Of a stretch of DNA of 64,000 nt, positions 18,742 to 29,066 are shown piece after piece. The stretch is taken from contig NZ_FOLW01000003.1 in the NCBI RefSeq assembly GCF_900112475.1, positions 216,078-280,077 on the forward strand, read 5' to 3'. The DNA is from Pragia fontium DSM 5563 = ATCC 49100 (GTDB taxonomy: Bacteria > Pseudomonadota > Gammaproteobacteria > Enterobacterales > Enterobacteriaceae). Every line of letters starts with the position of its first letter. The first letter of the stretch is position 1. The translations under genes were made by a program, and so were the position numbers. A model generated the notes under the pieces. The model did not search any database. It was not told the DNA's origin and saw only the letters and a list, made by a program, of their open reading frames with translations.

Positions 18742-19377
18742 ATGACGCTATCCACTCTTTCACCCGTTGAACTGGGTCAGCAAGACATAGAAATTATCTC
18801 GCAGAAGCCGCTTTATCGTGGTTTTTTCTCTCTCACCGAGTACCGTTTTCGCCATCGAAAGTTTGACGGTAGTATGAGCGGCGAAGTGATGAGGGAAATC
18901 TTTGAGCGCGGTCATGCCGGGGTTCTACTGGCTTATGATGCGATACGTGACAAAGTGGTACTGATAGAACAGATTCGTATTGCGGCACTGGAAACCAGCG
19001 ATACTCCGTGGTTGCTTGAATTGATTGCCGGCATGATTGAGCCTGATGAAGATATTGAACAAGTGGTTCGGCGCGAGGCAGTGGAAGAGGCGGGAATCCA
19101 TATTGGGCGCTGTAAGCCAGTGTTGAGCTATCTGTCCAGTCCGGGAGGAAGCAGTGAAAGAATGTCGATTATGGTGGGGGAAGTGGATTCATCCACCGCT
19201 TTTGGCATTCATGGCTTAGCTGAAGAGCATGAGGATATTCGGGTTCATGTGGTGACTCGAGAGCAAGCCTATCGCTGGGTAGAAGATGGAACCATTGATA
19301 ACGCCGCTTCAGTGATTGCGCTGCAATGGCTACAGCTGCATTACATTTCCCTACGACAAGAGTGGCAAAAATCGTAG
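18742..19377 (+). CDS. nudF: ADP-ribose pyrophosphatase NudF (AdpP)
   Basis: A 211-aa cytosolic Nudix hydrolase that splits ADP-ribose into AMP and ribose 5-phosphate. The Nudix box is complete near residues 97-119: GMIEPDEDIEQ followed by REAVEEAG. KPLYRGFFSLTEYRFRH and SSPGGSSERM match E. coli NudF (209 aa). The open frame extends upstream to 18547 into the tolC promoter region, but the family starts near MTLSTLSPVELG and an AGAGAAAG site precedes this ATG. It is divergent from tolC. In E. coli it leads the nudF-yqiB-cpdA-yqiA-parE cluster, and here a small extra gene follows it. Confidence 0.95.
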   Translation: MTLSTLSPVELGQQDIEIISQKPLYRGFFSLTEYRFRHRKFDGSMSGEVMREIFERGHAGVLLAYDAIRDKVVLIEQIRIAALETSDTPWLLELIAGMIEPDEDIEQVVRREAVEEAGIHIGRCKPVLSYLSSPGGSSERMSIMVGEVDSSTAFGIHGLAEEHEDIRVHVVTREQAYRWVEDGTIDNAASVIALQWLQLHYISLRQEWQKS

Positions 19378-19486
19378 TGATTATTCAGTACTCAAGAGGG
19401 TGGTTATTGGCTGCTCTCCATAGTCGCCTGTTAAATCATGCGGATACTGCTAATATAAAAAGAATAATCACTAAAGGGGCTCTCGT

Positions 19487-19825
19487 GTGGCGAATAAAAT
19501 TGTTGAAAATATCATCAGCAGCATCGAGCTAATCACCGATCCATGGATAGATTCTCAATTACATGACTTTTATCATAATGATGAAAATGTTGTGGAGTTT
19601 AGTTATGAGCTGATAGATAACAAATATTATATTAGCGTGATGCTGAAACAGCCTGACATTCATACTATTAAAATTCACTTTATGTCTTTAGTTTCACTGA
19701 TGCAGTACTCCTACTTTACCTTTTATTCCAGAAAGGCCAATGAGCATTTGGTGAGCTATAAGCTGATATCTGGCGGTAGTGATATGAAAGGCTTTTACTG
19801 CGAAATTAATTATGGGCATATTTAA
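19487..19825 (+). CDS. Hypothetical protein, 112 aa
   Basis: I do not recognise this protein. It begins with GTG preceded by AAAGGGGC at suitable spacing, which supports translation. It is acidic and aromatic-rich (many Tyr, Phe and His), has no signal peptide or clear membrane segment, and looks like a compact alpha/beta protein. The middle block HTIKIHFMSLVSLMQYSYF is the most hydrophobic part. It sits between nudF and yqiB, which are adjacent in E. coli, so it is an insertion in an otherwise conserved cluster. Its base composition is more AT-rich than its neighbours, which suggests transfer. An immunity-type or other accessory role would be speculation. Confidence 0.6.
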   Translation: MANKIVENIISSIELITDPWIDSQLHDFYHNDENVVEFSYELIDNKYYISVMLKQPDIHTIKIHFMSLVSLMQYSYFTFYSRKANEHLVSYKLISGGSDMKGFYCEINYGHI

Positions 19826-20100
19826 CACCTGCCGTTTATGTCTTGCGGTTGAGATTAATTAAGTCGGCGCTTTGACATTAAACCATGCAATATGTATGGA
19901 TATATCGTTGGGTTGCATCAGGTAAATTCGTCGTTTATTTACGATTTTCTATCAATTGATTCTTTATTTGCCCACGGTTTTTCCTTCATAATACGCCATT
20001 GATTTGAGACGGCAGTATAGATTTGTCATAGTTTATGGCCTGACATGTCTGGTATACCTTAGTGTAATAAGGTCAGTTTCATGATATTTAAAAGGGTAAT

Positions 20101-20526
20101 ATGAAAAAGCGGTATGTTCCTGACTTTCCGGCAATGATGCGTTTAACCGAAGTTAATTACGCTCAGTTGCGCCGATTAATTCCTCGTAGTGATACGTTAG
20201 GAAGTCGGGTGGGACTAGAGGTAGCAGGCACGACTTATCATATTGAAACGCTGGAATCGACCCGTTATACCTCACTGGTTTCGATTAAACAGGCGCACCC
20301 TAAAGTGAGCTATTGGAGCATGCCACAACTGAACGTTCGGCTGTACCATGATGCGTTAGTTGCAGAAGTGTGTTCTAGTCAACAGATCTTTAGATTTAAA
20401 GCAAGTTATGATTATCCTAATAAGAAATTGCACCAGCGGGATGAGAAACATCAAATCAATCAGTTTTTGGCGGATTGGTTACGTTTTTGTCTGATGAAAG
20501 GGACAATGTCAGTCCCGGTTTGTTAA
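20101..20526 (+). CDS. yqiB: DUF1249 protein YqiB
   Basis: A 141-aa cytosolic DUF1249 protein of unknown function. [15 protein letters not shown] and the run [20 protein letters not shown] are nearly identical to E. coli YqiB (140 aa), as is the N-terminal [11 protein letters not shown]. It has no recognised catalytic motif. It lies just upstream of cpdA on the same strand, the conserved order in Enterobacterales. About 275 bp of AT-rich DNA without a gene precedes it. Confidence 0.94.
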   Translation: MKKRYVPDFPAMMRLTEVNYAQLRRLIPRSDTLGSRVGLEVAGTTYHIETLESTRYTSLVSIKQAHPKVSYWSMPQLNVRLYHDALVAEVCSSQQIFRFKASYDYPNKKLHQRDEKHQINQFLADWLRFCLMKGTMSVPVC

Positions 20527-20576
20527 ACACTTAGAAAGCAGGAGCTTACTAACTTAAGCTTTTTGAAGGAAACCTC

Positions 20577-21404
20577 TTGGAAAGCCTTTTTCAACTCCCT
20601 CTGGCACGTGGGACCAGAGTGCGAGTTTTACAAATTACTGATACCCACTTATTCGCTGGTATGGATGAAACGCTGTTAGGCGTTAACACTCTGCAAAGCT
20701 ATCAGGCCGTATTAGAGGCGATTGCTGAACAAGGGCATGATTATCAATTAATCGTTGCGACAGGAGATCTGGCTCAAGATCGTTCCCTCGCTGCCTATCA
20801 GCGTTTTGCCGCCGGCATTGCCCACCTACCTGCTCCTTGCGTATGGCTACCGGGTAATCATGATTTCCAACCGGCGATGGTCGATGCCATGGCCGCAGCA
20901 GAGATTCTGCCTTCAAAACAGGTGTTGCTGGGCGATGACTGGTATCTGATTCTGTTGGATAGCCAGGTCTTAGGCGTCCCTCACGGTGAGTTGAGCGAAT
21001 ACCAACTGAATTGGCTGGATCATTCATTATCTCGCTATGCCGATCGCCATGCGTTAATCCTGTTGCACCATCATCCGCTGGCCTCCGGCTGTACTTGGTT
21101 GGATCAACATAGTTTGCGTAATGCCCATATGTTGGCAGAAGTGTTGGATAAACATCCGCAGGCAAAAACGCTGCTATGTGGGCATATTCATCAGGATCTC
21201 GATCTTGACTGGAATGGTCGACGGGTTCTGGCTTCTCCATCAACCTGCGTGCAATTTAAGCCCCACTGTACTAACTTTACTATTGATGAACTTGCGCCGG
21301 GCTGGCGTTATCTTGATCTATATTCTGATGGTTCGATTGACACTACGGTGTGCCGCCTTAACAGCGATGCATTCCGTCCTGATATGAACTCGGATGGTTA
21401 TTGA
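20577..21404 (+). CDS. cpdA: 3',5'-cyclic-AMP phosphodiesterase CpdA
   Basis: A 275-aa cytosolic class III calcineurin-like phosphoesterase that hydrolyses cAMP and so tempers CRP control. The di-metal site motifs are all present: DTHLF (about residue 22), GDLAQD (about 62), GNHDF (about 93), LLHHHP (about 163) and GHIHQD (about 202). The start is TTG, chosen because GAAGGA lies 6 nt upstream and the resulting [10 protein letters not shown] matches the E. coli N-terminus. The stop overlaps the yqiA start (TGATG), so the two are translationally coupled. Confidence 0.96.
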   Translation: MESLFQLPLARGTRVRVLQITDTHLFAGMDETLLGVNTLQSYQAVLEAIAEQGHDYQLIVATGDLAQDRSLAAYQRFAAGIAHLPAPCVWLPGNHDFQPAMVDAMAAAEILPSKQVLLGDDWYLILLDSQVLGVPHGELSEYQLNWLDHSLSRYADRHALILLHHHPLASGCTWLDQHSLRNAHMLAEVLDKHPQAKTLLCGHIHQDLDLDWNGRRVLASPSTCVQFKPHCTNFTIDELAPGWRYLDLYSDGSIDTTVCRLNSDAFRPDMNSDGY

Positions 21405-21985
21405 TGGCAACCCTGCTGTATATACATGGATTTAATAGTTCGCCGCAGTCGGCCAAGGCCGTCAGTTTTCAGCGCTGGCTGGCGGAGCACCATCCGCATA
21501 TTGAGATGCTAATTCCTCAAATTCCGCCGTATCCATCGGAGGCGGCTGAGTTGTTAGAGCAGATCGTGTTAGACCGGGTTGGAGAGCCGCTCGGCATTGT
21601 TGGCTCCTCATTGGGAGGCTATTATGCTACTTGGTTATCCCAATGTTTTATGTTGCCGGCGGTTCTGGTTAATCCTGCGGTTAAGCCGTATGAATGGTTG
21701 CAGGATTATATTGGGGAATATGAGAATCCCTACACCGGACAGCAATATGTGATAGAGTCACGCCATATTTACGATCTCAAAGTTATGCAAATTGATCCAC
21801 TAGAATCTCCGGATTTGCTATGGTTATTACAGCAGACAGGGGATGAAGTGCTTGATTACCGTCAGGCGGTCACTTACTACACTTCCTGTAGACAAACGGT
21901 AGAGTCAGGTGGAAATCACAGTTTTGTCAGCTTTGATCACTATTTTTCCCCGATTATTGATTTTTTAGGGCTTGCTGCGGCTTAA
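21404..21985 (+). CDS. yqiA: Alpha/beta-hydrolase esterase YqiA
   Basis: A 193-aa cytosolic alpha/beta hydrolase (UPF0227). The N-terminal [11 protein letters not shown] is the oxyanion-hole region and GSSLGGYYA near residue 70 is the nucleophile elbow with its catalytic Ser. GGNHSF near the C-terminus gives the catalytic His. E. coli YqiA has esterase activity on palmitoyl-CoA and p-nitrophenyl esters. The ATG overlaps the cpdA stop by one base; a TTG immediately upstream is in frame but not needed. parE follows after about 100 bp. Confidence 0.95.
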   Translation: MATLLYIHGFNSSPQSAKAVSFQRWLAEHHPHIEMLIPQIPPYPSEAAELLEQIVLDRVGEPLGIVGSSLGGYYATWLSQCFMLPAVLVNPAVKPYEWLQDYIGEYENPYTGQQYVIESRHIYDLKVMQIDPLESPDLLWLLQQTGDEVLDYRQAVTYYTSCRQTVESGGNHSFVSFDHYFSPIIDFLGLAAA

Positions 21986-22089
21986 TAATACCGGCTTCAG
22001 CCTGCCAGCTATGGAAGGTAAGCCGGTTTACACCGATAATAAGCAATGATCGTTTTTATGCCCTAAAACTATTATCCAGAAGCTAAACA

Positions 22090-23979
22090 ATGAGCCAATC
22101 TAGTTATAATGCTGATTCCATTGAGGTTCTCAGCGGCCTTGAACCAGTACGTCGCCGTCCCGGCATGTATACTGATACCTCTCGCCCTAACCATCTTGGT
22201 CAGGAAGTGATTGATAACAGCGTTGATGAGGCGTTAGCCGGTCACGCACGTAAAGTCGAAGTGATTTTATACGAAGATCAGTCGCTGGAAGTGATCGATG
22301 ATGGTCGCGGTATGCCGGTAGATATTCACCCTGAAGAAGGGGTCACGGCAATCGAGCTGATTATGTGTCGTCTACATGCTGGCGGTAAGTTCTCTAACAA
22401 GAACTATCAATTCTCCGGTGGTCTGCACGGGGTCGGTATTTCAGTGGTTAACGCCCTGTCTACCCGCGTGGAAGTGACGGTGCGGCGCGATGCGCAGGTG
22501 TACAGCATCATTTTTGAAAACGGCGAAAAAGTACAAGACTTAACGGTTATTGGTACCTGCGGTCGCCGTAATACTGGTACCAGTGTGCATTTCTGGCCGG
22601 ATGGTAGCTTCTTTGACAGCCCAAGATTTTCTGTTTCCCGTTTGGTCCACGTACTGAAAGCGAAAGCGGTACTTTGTCCTGGCGTGGAAATTGTCTTTAC
22701 TGACAAAGTCAACGGTACTGAACAGCGCTGGTGCTATCAGGACGGCTTGACCGATTATCTGATGGAAGCGGTAAATGGTCTGGTTACGTTACCGGAAAAA
22801 CCGTTTGTTGGCGCTTTCTCCGGTGAAGTTGAAGCCGTTGACTGGGCGCTGCTATGGCTGCCTGAAGGCGGTGAAGTGCTAAGCGAAAGCTACGTTAACC
22901 TGATTCCTACCATGCAGGGAGGAACGCACGTTAATGGATTGCGCCAAGGGTTACTGGACGCGATGCGTGAATTTTGTGAGTTCCGTAATCTACTGCCGCG
23001 CGGTGTCAAACTCAGTGCGGAAGATATTTGGGATCGTTGCGCCTACGTGCTGTCACTTAAGATGCAGGATCCACAGTTCGCCGGGCAGACCAAAGAACGG
23101 CTCTCTTCCCGTCAAAGTTCGGCTTTTGTCTCCGGAATTATTAAAGACGCCTTTAGCCTGTGGCTAAACCAGAACGTACAGGCAGCGGAACAGCTGGCTG
23201 AATTAGCCATTTCCAGCGCTCAACAGCGTATGCGTGCTGCCAAGAAAGTGGTACGTAAAAAACTGGTTAGCGGCCCGGCTTTACCGGGTAAGCTGGCAGA
23301 CTGTTCTTCACAAGATTTAAGCGTGACAGAACTGTTTTTAGTGGAAGGGGACTCGGCAGGCGGTTCAGCTAAACAGGCACGTAGCCGTGAGTTTCAGGCC
23401 ATTATGCCGCTGAAAGGTAAAATTCTAAATACCTGGGAAGTGTCTTCCGATGAAGTACTGGCCTCGCAAGAGATTCACGATATCTCCGTGGCGATCGGTA
23501 TTGACCCTGATAGCGACGATCTCAGCCAATTGCGTTACGGCAAAGTCTGTATTCTGGCGGATGCGGACTCCGATGGTTTACACATCGCGACACTGATTTG
23601 TGCCCTGTTTGTGCGCCACTTCCGTAAGATGGTGGAAGAAGGTCACGTGTACGTTGCCATGCCGCCGCTGTACCGCATCGACTTGGGTAAAGAGGTGTAT
23701 TACGCGCTGGATGAAGAAGAGAAGGCCGGTATCCTCGAACAGTTAAAGCGCAAAAAGGGCAAACCAAACGTGCAGCGCTTTAAAGGATTGGGTGAAATGA
23801 ACCCTCTGCAACTGCGCGAAACGACTATGGACCCTAATACCCGCCGTCTGGTACAGCTAACGCTGGAAGACAGCGAAACTACCATGGCGCTGATGGATAT
23901 GCTGTTAGCGAAGAAACGTTCGGAAGATCGCCGTAACTGGTTACAGGAAAAGGGCGATATGGTGGAACTTGATGTTTAA
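22090..23979 (+). CDS. parE: DNA topoisomerase IV subunit B
   Basis: A 629-aa ATPase subunit of topoisomerase IV, which decatenates replicated chromosomes. The GHKL ATP-binding fold has IDNSVDEALAG (about 38) and GGLHGVG (about 112). The Toprim domain holds EGDSAGG (about 418) and the metal-binding DADSDG (about 495). The terminal KRSEDRRNWLQEKG block resembles E. coli ParE (630 aa). It forms A2B2 with ParC, whose gene begins about 70 bp downstream on the same strand. In E. coli the two genes are separated by plsC or other genes; here they are adjacent. Confidence 0.98.
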   Translation: MSQSSYNADSIEVLSGLEPVRRRPGMYTDTSRPNHLGQEVIDNSVDEALAGHARKVEVILYEDQSLEVIDDGRGMPVDIHPEEGVTAIELIMCRLHAGGKFSNKNYQFSGGLHGVGISVVNALSTRVEVTVRRDAQVYSIIFENGEKVQDLTVIGTCGRRNTGTSVHFWPDGSFFDSPRFSVSRLVHVLKAKAVLCPGVEIVFTDKVNGTEQRWCYQDGLTDYLMEAVNGLVTLPEKPFVGAFSGEVEAVDWALLWLPEGGEVLSESYVNLIPTMQGGTHVNGLRQGLLDAMREFCEFRNLLPRGVKLSAEDIWDRCAYVLSLKMQDPQFAGQTKERLSSRQSSAFVSGIIKDAFSLWLNQNVQAAEQLAELAISSAQQRMRAAKKVVRKKLVSGPALPGKLADCSSQDLSVTELFLVEGDSAGGSAKQARSREFQAIMPLKGKILNTWEVSSDEVLASQEIHDISVAIGIDPDSDDLSQLRYGKVCILADADSDGLHIATLICALFVRHFRKMVEEGHVYVAMPPLYRIDLGKEVYYALDEEEKAGILEQLKRKKGKPNVQRFKGLGEMNPLQLRETTMDPNTRRLVQLTLEDSETTMALMDMLLAKKRSEDRRNWLQEKGDMVELDV

Positions 23980-24050
23980 TATCGATATCTGAGCCCGGTT
24001 TCAACCCGGTGATTACGCTGAGTTAAAGCGGGAAAGGAAAGAGTAATTTT

Positions 24051-26327
24051 ATGAGTGATATAACTCACGACGGCGTGGAGCAACAACCGCTCCACCAGTT
24101 TACTGAAAATGCGTACCTCAACTATTCGATGTACGTCATTATGGACCGTGCCCTGCCGTTTATTGGGGATGGTCTGAAACCGGTACAGCGCCGCATTGTT
24201 TATGCTATGTCTGAGCTGGGGCTGAATGCCACGGCTAAGTTTAAGAAATCGGCGCGTACCGTCGGTGACGTATTGGGTAAATACCATCCACACGGTGACA
24301 GTGCCTGTTATGAAGCCATGGTGTTAATGGCTCAGCCATTCTCTTACCGCTATCCGCTGGTAGACGGTCAAGGAAACTGGGGGGCACCTGACGATCCTAA
24401 ATCGTTTGCCGCCATGCGTTATACCGAATCTCGCCTGTCAAAATATGCTGAGTTACTGCTTAGCGAATTAGGTCAGGGTACAGTGGACTATACGCCAAAC
24501 TTTGACGGCACGCTGCAAGAACCGAAGATGCTGCCGGCGCGCTTGCCGAATATTCTGTTAAACGGCACCACCGGTATTGCGGTGGGGATGGCGACGGATA
24601 TTCCCCCGCATAACGTCCGGGAAGTGGCGAATGCCACGGTGATGTTACTGGATAATCCAAAGGCAACGCTGGATGACGTGATGACCCTGATTCAGGGGCC
24701 AGACTATCCAACGGAAGCCGAGATCATTACGCCGCAGGAAGAGATCCGTAAAATTTACCAGAGCGGTAAAGGCTCCGTGCGCATGCGTGCGGTGTGGAAG
24801 AAAGAAGAGAGCGAAATCGTGATTACCGCGCTTCCTCACCAAACTTCCGGCGCTAAAGTGATGGAACAGATCGCCAATCAAATGCGCGCCAAAAAGCTGC
24901 CGATGATTGACGATTTGCGCGATGAGTCCGACCATGAGAATCCGACGCGTTTGGTGTTGGTGCCGCGCTCTAACCGCGTTGATATGGAACAGGTGATGAA
25001 TCATCTGTTTGCCACCACCGATCTGGAAAAAAGCTACCGTATTAACCTGAATATGCTGGGGCTGGATGGCCGTCCGTCGGTGAAGAATCTGGTTGAGATC
25101 CTCAGCGAATGGCTGGTGTATCGTCGCGATACCGTGACTCGCCGCCTGAATCACCGTTTAGAACGGGTATTAAAACGCCTGCATATTTTGGATGGCTTAC
25201 TGGTTGCCTTCCTCAATATCGATGAAGTGATTGAGATCATTCGTGCGGAAGATGAACCTAAGCCGGTATTGATGCAGCGTTTTAGCATTAGTGATACTCA
25301 GGCCGAAGCTATTCTGGAGCTGAAATTACGCCACCTTGCCAAACTGGAAGAGATGAAAATCCGCGGTGAGCAAGAAGAATTGGAAAAAGAGCGGGCGCAT
25401 TTACAAGGGCTGCTCTCTTCCGATCGTAAAATGAGCACGCTGATCAAGAAAGAAATTCTGGCGGATGCCGAAACTTATGGCGACAATCGTCGTTCACCGC
25501 TGGTGGCTCGCACTGAAGCCAAAGCGATGAGCGAACATGATTTTGTACCGTCTGAGCCAGTGACTATCGTGTTGTCTGATATGGGCTGGGTAAGAAGCGC
25601 CAAAGGCCATGATATCGAACCGTCGGGATTAAGCTACCGCGCAGGGGACAGCTTTAAAGCCGCTGCTCGCGGTAAGAGTAATCAGCCGGTGGTGTTTATT
25701 GATTCCACCGGCCGTAGCTATGCGTTGGATCCTCTGTCGCTGCCGTCTGCCCGTGGGCAGGGGGAACCGTTAACCGGCAAACTGACTCTGCCACCGGGAG
25801 CAACGATCGATCAGGTCTTAATGGCTGCTGACGATCAGAAACTGTTGATGGCTTCTGACGCCGGTTATGGCTTTATCTGTACCTTTGAAGATTTAGTGGC
25901 GCGTAACCGCAATGGTAAGGCGATGATTACCTTACCGGATAATGCTCGAGCGCTGCCTCCGCTGGATGTGAACAGTGAAGATGACTTGCTGCTGTCTATT
26001 ACCGCTGCAGGCCGAATGCTGCTGTTCCCGGTTGGGGATTTACCACAGTTATCCAAAGGTAAGGGGAATAAGATTATCTCCATTCCTTCGGCACAGGCCG
26101 CTGCCGGTGAAGATCGGATCGCCTATCTGTTTATCCTGACGGCGAAGTCATCGGTTACCCTGCATGTTGGTAAGCGTAAACTTCAACTGAGACCGGAAGA
26201 TTTGCAGAAATTCCGTGCGGAACGCGGTCGTAAAGGTACACTGCTGCCTCGTGGTTTGCAGCGTATTGACAGCATTGAGGTGGAAACACCGCCACAGCCG
26301 GGTGAAGATCCTGCTGTAGAAAGCTGA
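24051..26327 (+). CDS. parC: DNA topoisomerase IV subunit A
   Basis: A 758-aa DNA-cleaving subunit of topoisomerase IV. The N-terminal winged-helix/tower region carries the catalytic tyrosine Tyr124 in AAMRYTESR. The quinolone-resistance region [10 protein letters not shown] has Ser84 and Glu88, equivalent to E. coli Ser80 and Glu84, both in the drug-susceptible state. A coiled coil (about 365-460) leads to the C-terminal beta-pinwheel, which is more divergent. The length matches E. coli ParC (752 aa). A GGAAAGGAAAG site precedes the ATG. It is probably co-transcribed with parE, with a hairpin terminator downstream. Confidence 0.98.
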   Translation: MSDITHDGVEQQPLHQFTENAYLNYSMYVIMDRALPFIGDGLKPVQRRIVYAMSELGLNATAKFKKSARTVGDVLGKYHPHGDSACYEAMVLMAQPFSYRYPLVDGQGNWGAPDDPKSFAAMRYTESRLSKYAELLLSELGQGTVDYTPNFDGTLQEPKMLPARLPNILLNGTTGIAVGMATDIPPHNVREVANATVMLLDNPKATLDDVMTLIQGPDYPTEAEIITPQEEIRKIYQSGKGSVRMRAVWKKEESEIVITALPHQTSGAKVMEQIANQMRAKKLPMIDDLRDESDHENPTRLVLVPRSNRVDMEQVMNHLFATTDLEKSYRINLNMLGLDGRPSVKNLVEILSEWLVYRRDTVTRRLNHRLERVLKRLHILDGLLVAFLNIDEVIEIIRAEDEPKPVLMQRFSISDTQAEAILELKLRHLAKLEEMKIRGEQEELEKERAHLQGLLSSDRKMSTLIKKEILADAETYGDNRRSPLVARTEAKAMSEHDFVPSEPVTIVLSDMGWVRSAKGHDIEPSGLSYRAGDSFKAAARGKSNQPVVFIDSTGRSYALDPLSLPSARGQGEPLTGKLTLPPGATIDQVLMAADDQKLLMASDAGYGFICTFEDLVARNRNGKAMITLPDNARALPPLDVNSEDDLLLSITAAGRMLLFPVGDLPQLSKGKGNKIISIPSAQAAAGEDRIAYLFILTAKSSVTLHVGKRKLQLRPEDLQKFRAERGRKGTLLPRGLQRIDSIEVETPPQPGEDPAVES

Positions 26328-26355
26328 TATGTCGCTGAAAATAATTGATTGAATT

Positions 26356-26385
26356 ATAGGCTGTTTCTTTATTGGAGCAGCCTAT
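26356..26385 (+). terminator. parC terminator
   Basis: The stem ATAGGCTG / CAGCCTAT encloses a 14-nt loop and is followed by TTGTTTTAT, about 30 bp past the parC stop. Confidence 0.65.
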
Positions 26386-26593
26386 TTGTTTTATATGCAC
26401 CTGTTTTTATATCAAGCGTGGGTTAGCGTGGAATGCGAATCGTGATGGTTATTATATAACCGATAATTTTGCTGCTTTTCTGCGATGATTCATTGAGATA
26501 AAGTGTGTTTTTCTTTCATCAACTTGATATTGGAATCAGTGCGTTTTCTTTATAAGTGGGTATACTTACCGCTTATAAATGAGAGGGATTTAT

Positions 26594-27334
26594 ATGCTAG
26601 TAATTTTGCGTGCTTTGATCGTTATTCCGTTTTGTATTTTAGTCTGTCTACTTGGTTCAGTATATTGCCTTTTTAGCCCGCGTAATCCTCGTCATTCTTA
26701 TACTTTTGGGCGGTTATTTGGCCGTCTGGCGCCGATATTTGGTTTAAGCGTTGAAACCCGGGTTAATCCTCCGGTTAAAGCCGACGGTAACTGTATTTAT
26801 ATCGCTAACCATCAAAATAACTACGATATGGTCACTGCTGCCGCTGCGGTGCAGCCTAAAACGGTCACCGTGGGTAAAAAAAGTTTGTTATGGATTCCAT
26901 TCTTCGGCCCTTTCTACTGGCTGACGGGTAACATCCTGATCGATCGCAATAACAAAACCAAATCACGCGGCACGATTTATCAAATTGTTGAACAGATGAA
27001 AAAGCGCGATCTTTCGGTGTGGATGTTCCCTGAAGGTACCCGCAGCCGCGGTCGTGGTTTATTACCGTTTAAGACCGGTGCATTTCACGCGGCGATAGCC
27101 GCCGGCGTGCAGATTGTGCCGATTTGTGTATCCAATACCAGTAATAAAATTAACCTGAACCGTTGGAATAATGGGCATGTGATCGTTGAAATGATGTCGC
27201 CTATTGATACCAGCCAATATAATAAGGATCAGGTGCGTGAACTCGCTCAGCATTGCCATGATGTGATGGTAGAAAAGCTGGCGCAGTTGAATCAGGAAGT
27301 GGCCCAACGTGAGGCGAACGACCGGCAGCGTTAA
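26594..27334 (+). CDS. plsC: 1-acyl-sn-glycerol-3-phosphate acyltransferase
   Basis: A 246-aa inner-membrane enzyme that acylates lysophosphatidic acid to phosphatidic acid, an essential step of phospholipid synthesis. It has an N-terminal hydrophobic anchor (about 1-25), the catalytic H-x4-D pair His73/Asp78 (NHQNNYDM), the glycerol-phosphate-binding FPEGTRSRGRG (about 150), and PICVSNTSNK near 180. E. coli PlsC is 245 aa with the same blocks. The frame opens five codons upstream, but MLVILRALIV matches the family N-terminus and has GAGAGGGATT just before it. Confidence 0.96.
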   Translation: MLVILRALIVIPFCILVCLLGSVYCLFSPRNPRHSYTFGRLFGRLAPIFGLSVETRVNPPVKADGNCIYIANHQNNYDMVTAAAAVQPKTVTVGKKSLLWIPFFGPFYWLTGNILIDRNNKTKSRGTIYQIVEQMKKRDLSVWMFPEGTRSRGRGLLPFKTGAFHAAIAAGVQIVPICVSNTSNKINLNRWNNGHVIVEMMSPIDTSQYNKDQVRELAQHCHDVMVEKLAQLNQEVAQREANDRQR

Positions 27335-27384
27335 CCAATGCTTTAGGTATTGCTGGTTCACGACGGTGACTATTTGATGATTTT

Positions 27385-27410
27385 ACGCAGAGACAATAAT
27401 GTCCCTGCGT
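27385..27410 (+). terminator. plsC terminator
   Basis: The stem ACGCAGAGAC / GTCCCTGCGT has one internal mismatch, a 6-nt loop and a following TTTCT, about 50 bp after plsC. Confidence 0.65.
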
Positions 27411-27528
27411 TTTCTATTGTATATCGATAATCTGGCCATTTTATTTTTGGTGTAATGGGCCTGAGTATGGATAACCTGAAACAGATTGGGATAGCTCCCT
27501 TGAGTTGTGCTAAATAAAGGCTGTATTA

Positions 27529-28974
27529 ATGGTTGATAGATTGAATAAAAAAACGACGTCAATTAGTCGCCGTCGCTTATTGCAGGCGACCAGCGTGGCT
27601 TTAGGGGCAAGTATGCTGCCAAGTGTACCTGTTATGGCAGCGACACCGCAGGTTGCGTTACCGGTTCCTCCGTTGTTGGAAACTCGTCGTGGTCAGCCTC
27701 TTTATCTTTCTATGCAGCGAACGCACTGGGAGTTTATCGCCGGGGCCCGAGTGGCGGCCTGGGGATTTAACGGCCGATATTTAGGGCCAACGGTGAGAGT
27801 GCGCGATGGTGACGATGTTAAAATGGTCTACAGCAATCGCCTGAGTGAAGCCGTTGCTATTACCGTTAGCGGATTACAGGTACCTGGGATGTTAGTGGGC
27901 AACGGTGCTCGCATGATGTCACCCGGCGTAGATTGGTCACCGATTATTCCTATCCGTCAGCAAGCGGCGACCTGCTGGTATCATGCGATTACCCCTAATA
28001 AGATTGCCCCGCATATTTATAACGGTTTGGCGGGTATGTGGATTATTGATGATGCAATAACCCGTGGACTGAACATTCCTAACCAGTATGGTATTAACGA
28101 TTTCCCGGTGATTTTGCAGGATAAACACTTTGATGCTTTTGGTCAGCCGGAATATGCCGGTAATAATGAGTCCGGCTTTCTGGGAGATACTTTGCTGACC
28201 AATGGTGCCATCGGACCTTATGTTGAAGTCGGTCGGGGATGGGTACGCCTGCGTTTACTTAACGCATCTAATTCACGTCGCTATACGCTGAGCTTGAGTG
28301 ACAATCGGCCTTTCCATTTGATTGCCAACGATGGTGGTCTGTTACCGGCACCGATTAGTTTACCTCTGCTAAATCTGGCTCCGGGGGAGCGTCGTGAGGT
28401 CCTGATCGATATGTCGAAAGGCGAAGAGGTTTCAATTTCCGCTGGGCTGTCTGCCGGTGTGGTGGATCGGATACGTAGCTTCTTTGAACCATCAAGCATT
28501 CTTAATTCTTCTTTGGTATTAACCATTAAACCAACCGGGCTGATGGCGCTGGCTACGGATAAGCTGCCGGCTAGTCTGAAGCCGGTTGATGTATTGGATG
28601 GCAGTATTGCCCGTTCCCGCGAGTTTGTCTTAGGTGATGATGTACCGGGGATTAATGGCGCGATTTGGGATCCGCTACGCATCGATACTCAAGCGCTACA
28701 AGGGACATGGGAGCGTTGGACGATTAATGCGGCCAAACCTCAACCGTTCCATCTTCAGGGCGCCTCGTTCTTTGTCAGCGCGGTAAACGGCGCGACACCG
28801 CCTCAGGAAGAAAATGGCTGGAAAGATACCGTTTGGGTCGATGGTAAAGTTGAACTGCTGGTGAAGTTCAATCAATCTTCATCGCCGCATTTCCCGTTTA
28901 TGTACTATAGCCAGAATCTTGAAATGGCAGATCGGGGAAATATTGGGCAGTTGTTGGTGGAAGAAAGACTTTAG
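27529..28974 (+). CDS. ftsP: Cell division protein FtsP (SufI)
   Basis: A 481-aa periplasmic protein of the multicopper-oxidase fold that protects the divisome under stress in E. coli. The twin-arginine signal ISRRRLLQ is followed by a hydrophobic stretch and VMAATPQ, so it is exported folded by Tat. Three cupredoxin domains are expected. The usual copper-ligand His clusters of laccases are mostly absent (for example TCWYHAITPNK in place of a full HxH set), as in E. coli SufI, so it is probably not an oxidase. It follows plsC, as in E. coli, but a terminator lies between them. Confidence 0.94.
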   Translation: MVDRLNKKTTSISRRRLLQATSVALGASMLPSVPVMAATPQVALPVPPLLETRRGQPLYLSMQRTHWEFIAGARVAAWGFNGRYLGPTVRVRDGDDVKMVYSNRLSEAVAITVSGLQVPGMLVGNGARMMSPGVDWSPIIPIRQQAATCWYHAITPNKIAPHIYNGLAGMWIIDDAITRGLNIPNQYGINDFPVILQDKHFDAFGQPEYAGNNESGFLGDTLLTNGAIGPYVEVGRGWVRLRLLNASNSRRYTLSLSDNRPFHLIANDGGLLPAPISLPLLNLAPGERREVLIDMSKGEEVSISAGLSAGVVDRIRSFFEPSSILNSSLVLTIKPTGLMALATDKLPASLKPVDVLDGSIARSREFVLGDDVPGINGAIWDPLRIDTQALQGTWERWTINAAKPQPFHLQGASFFVSAVNGATPPQEENGWKDTVWVDGKVELLVKFNQSSSPHFPFMYYSQNLEMADRGNIGQLLVEERL

Positions 28975-28982
28975 GTGAATGA

Positions 28983-29004
28983 GGGGCGTTTACCCGAACG
29001 CCCC
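28983..29004. terminator. Possible terminator between ftsP and pgtA
   Basis: A strong GGGGCGTT / AACGCCCC stem with a 6-nt loop lies in the short gap between the converging genes ftsP and pgtA. There is no T-run on either side, so its role as a terminator is uncertain. Confidence 0.4.
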
Positions 29005-29066
29005 AAGACGATAGTAATTCTGTGTGATGTCCTATTAGCGGCCTTTATAGGCTTCTGAACGATACC

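Noticed and set aside
20683-21243. 186-aa minus-strand frame inside cpdA
   Set aside because: It is antisense to conserved phosphoesterase motifs; composition is that of a shadow frame.
24645-25154. 169-aa minus-strand frame inside parC
   Set aside because: It is fully antisense to a conserved gene, has no recognisable family and is explained by codon bias of parC.
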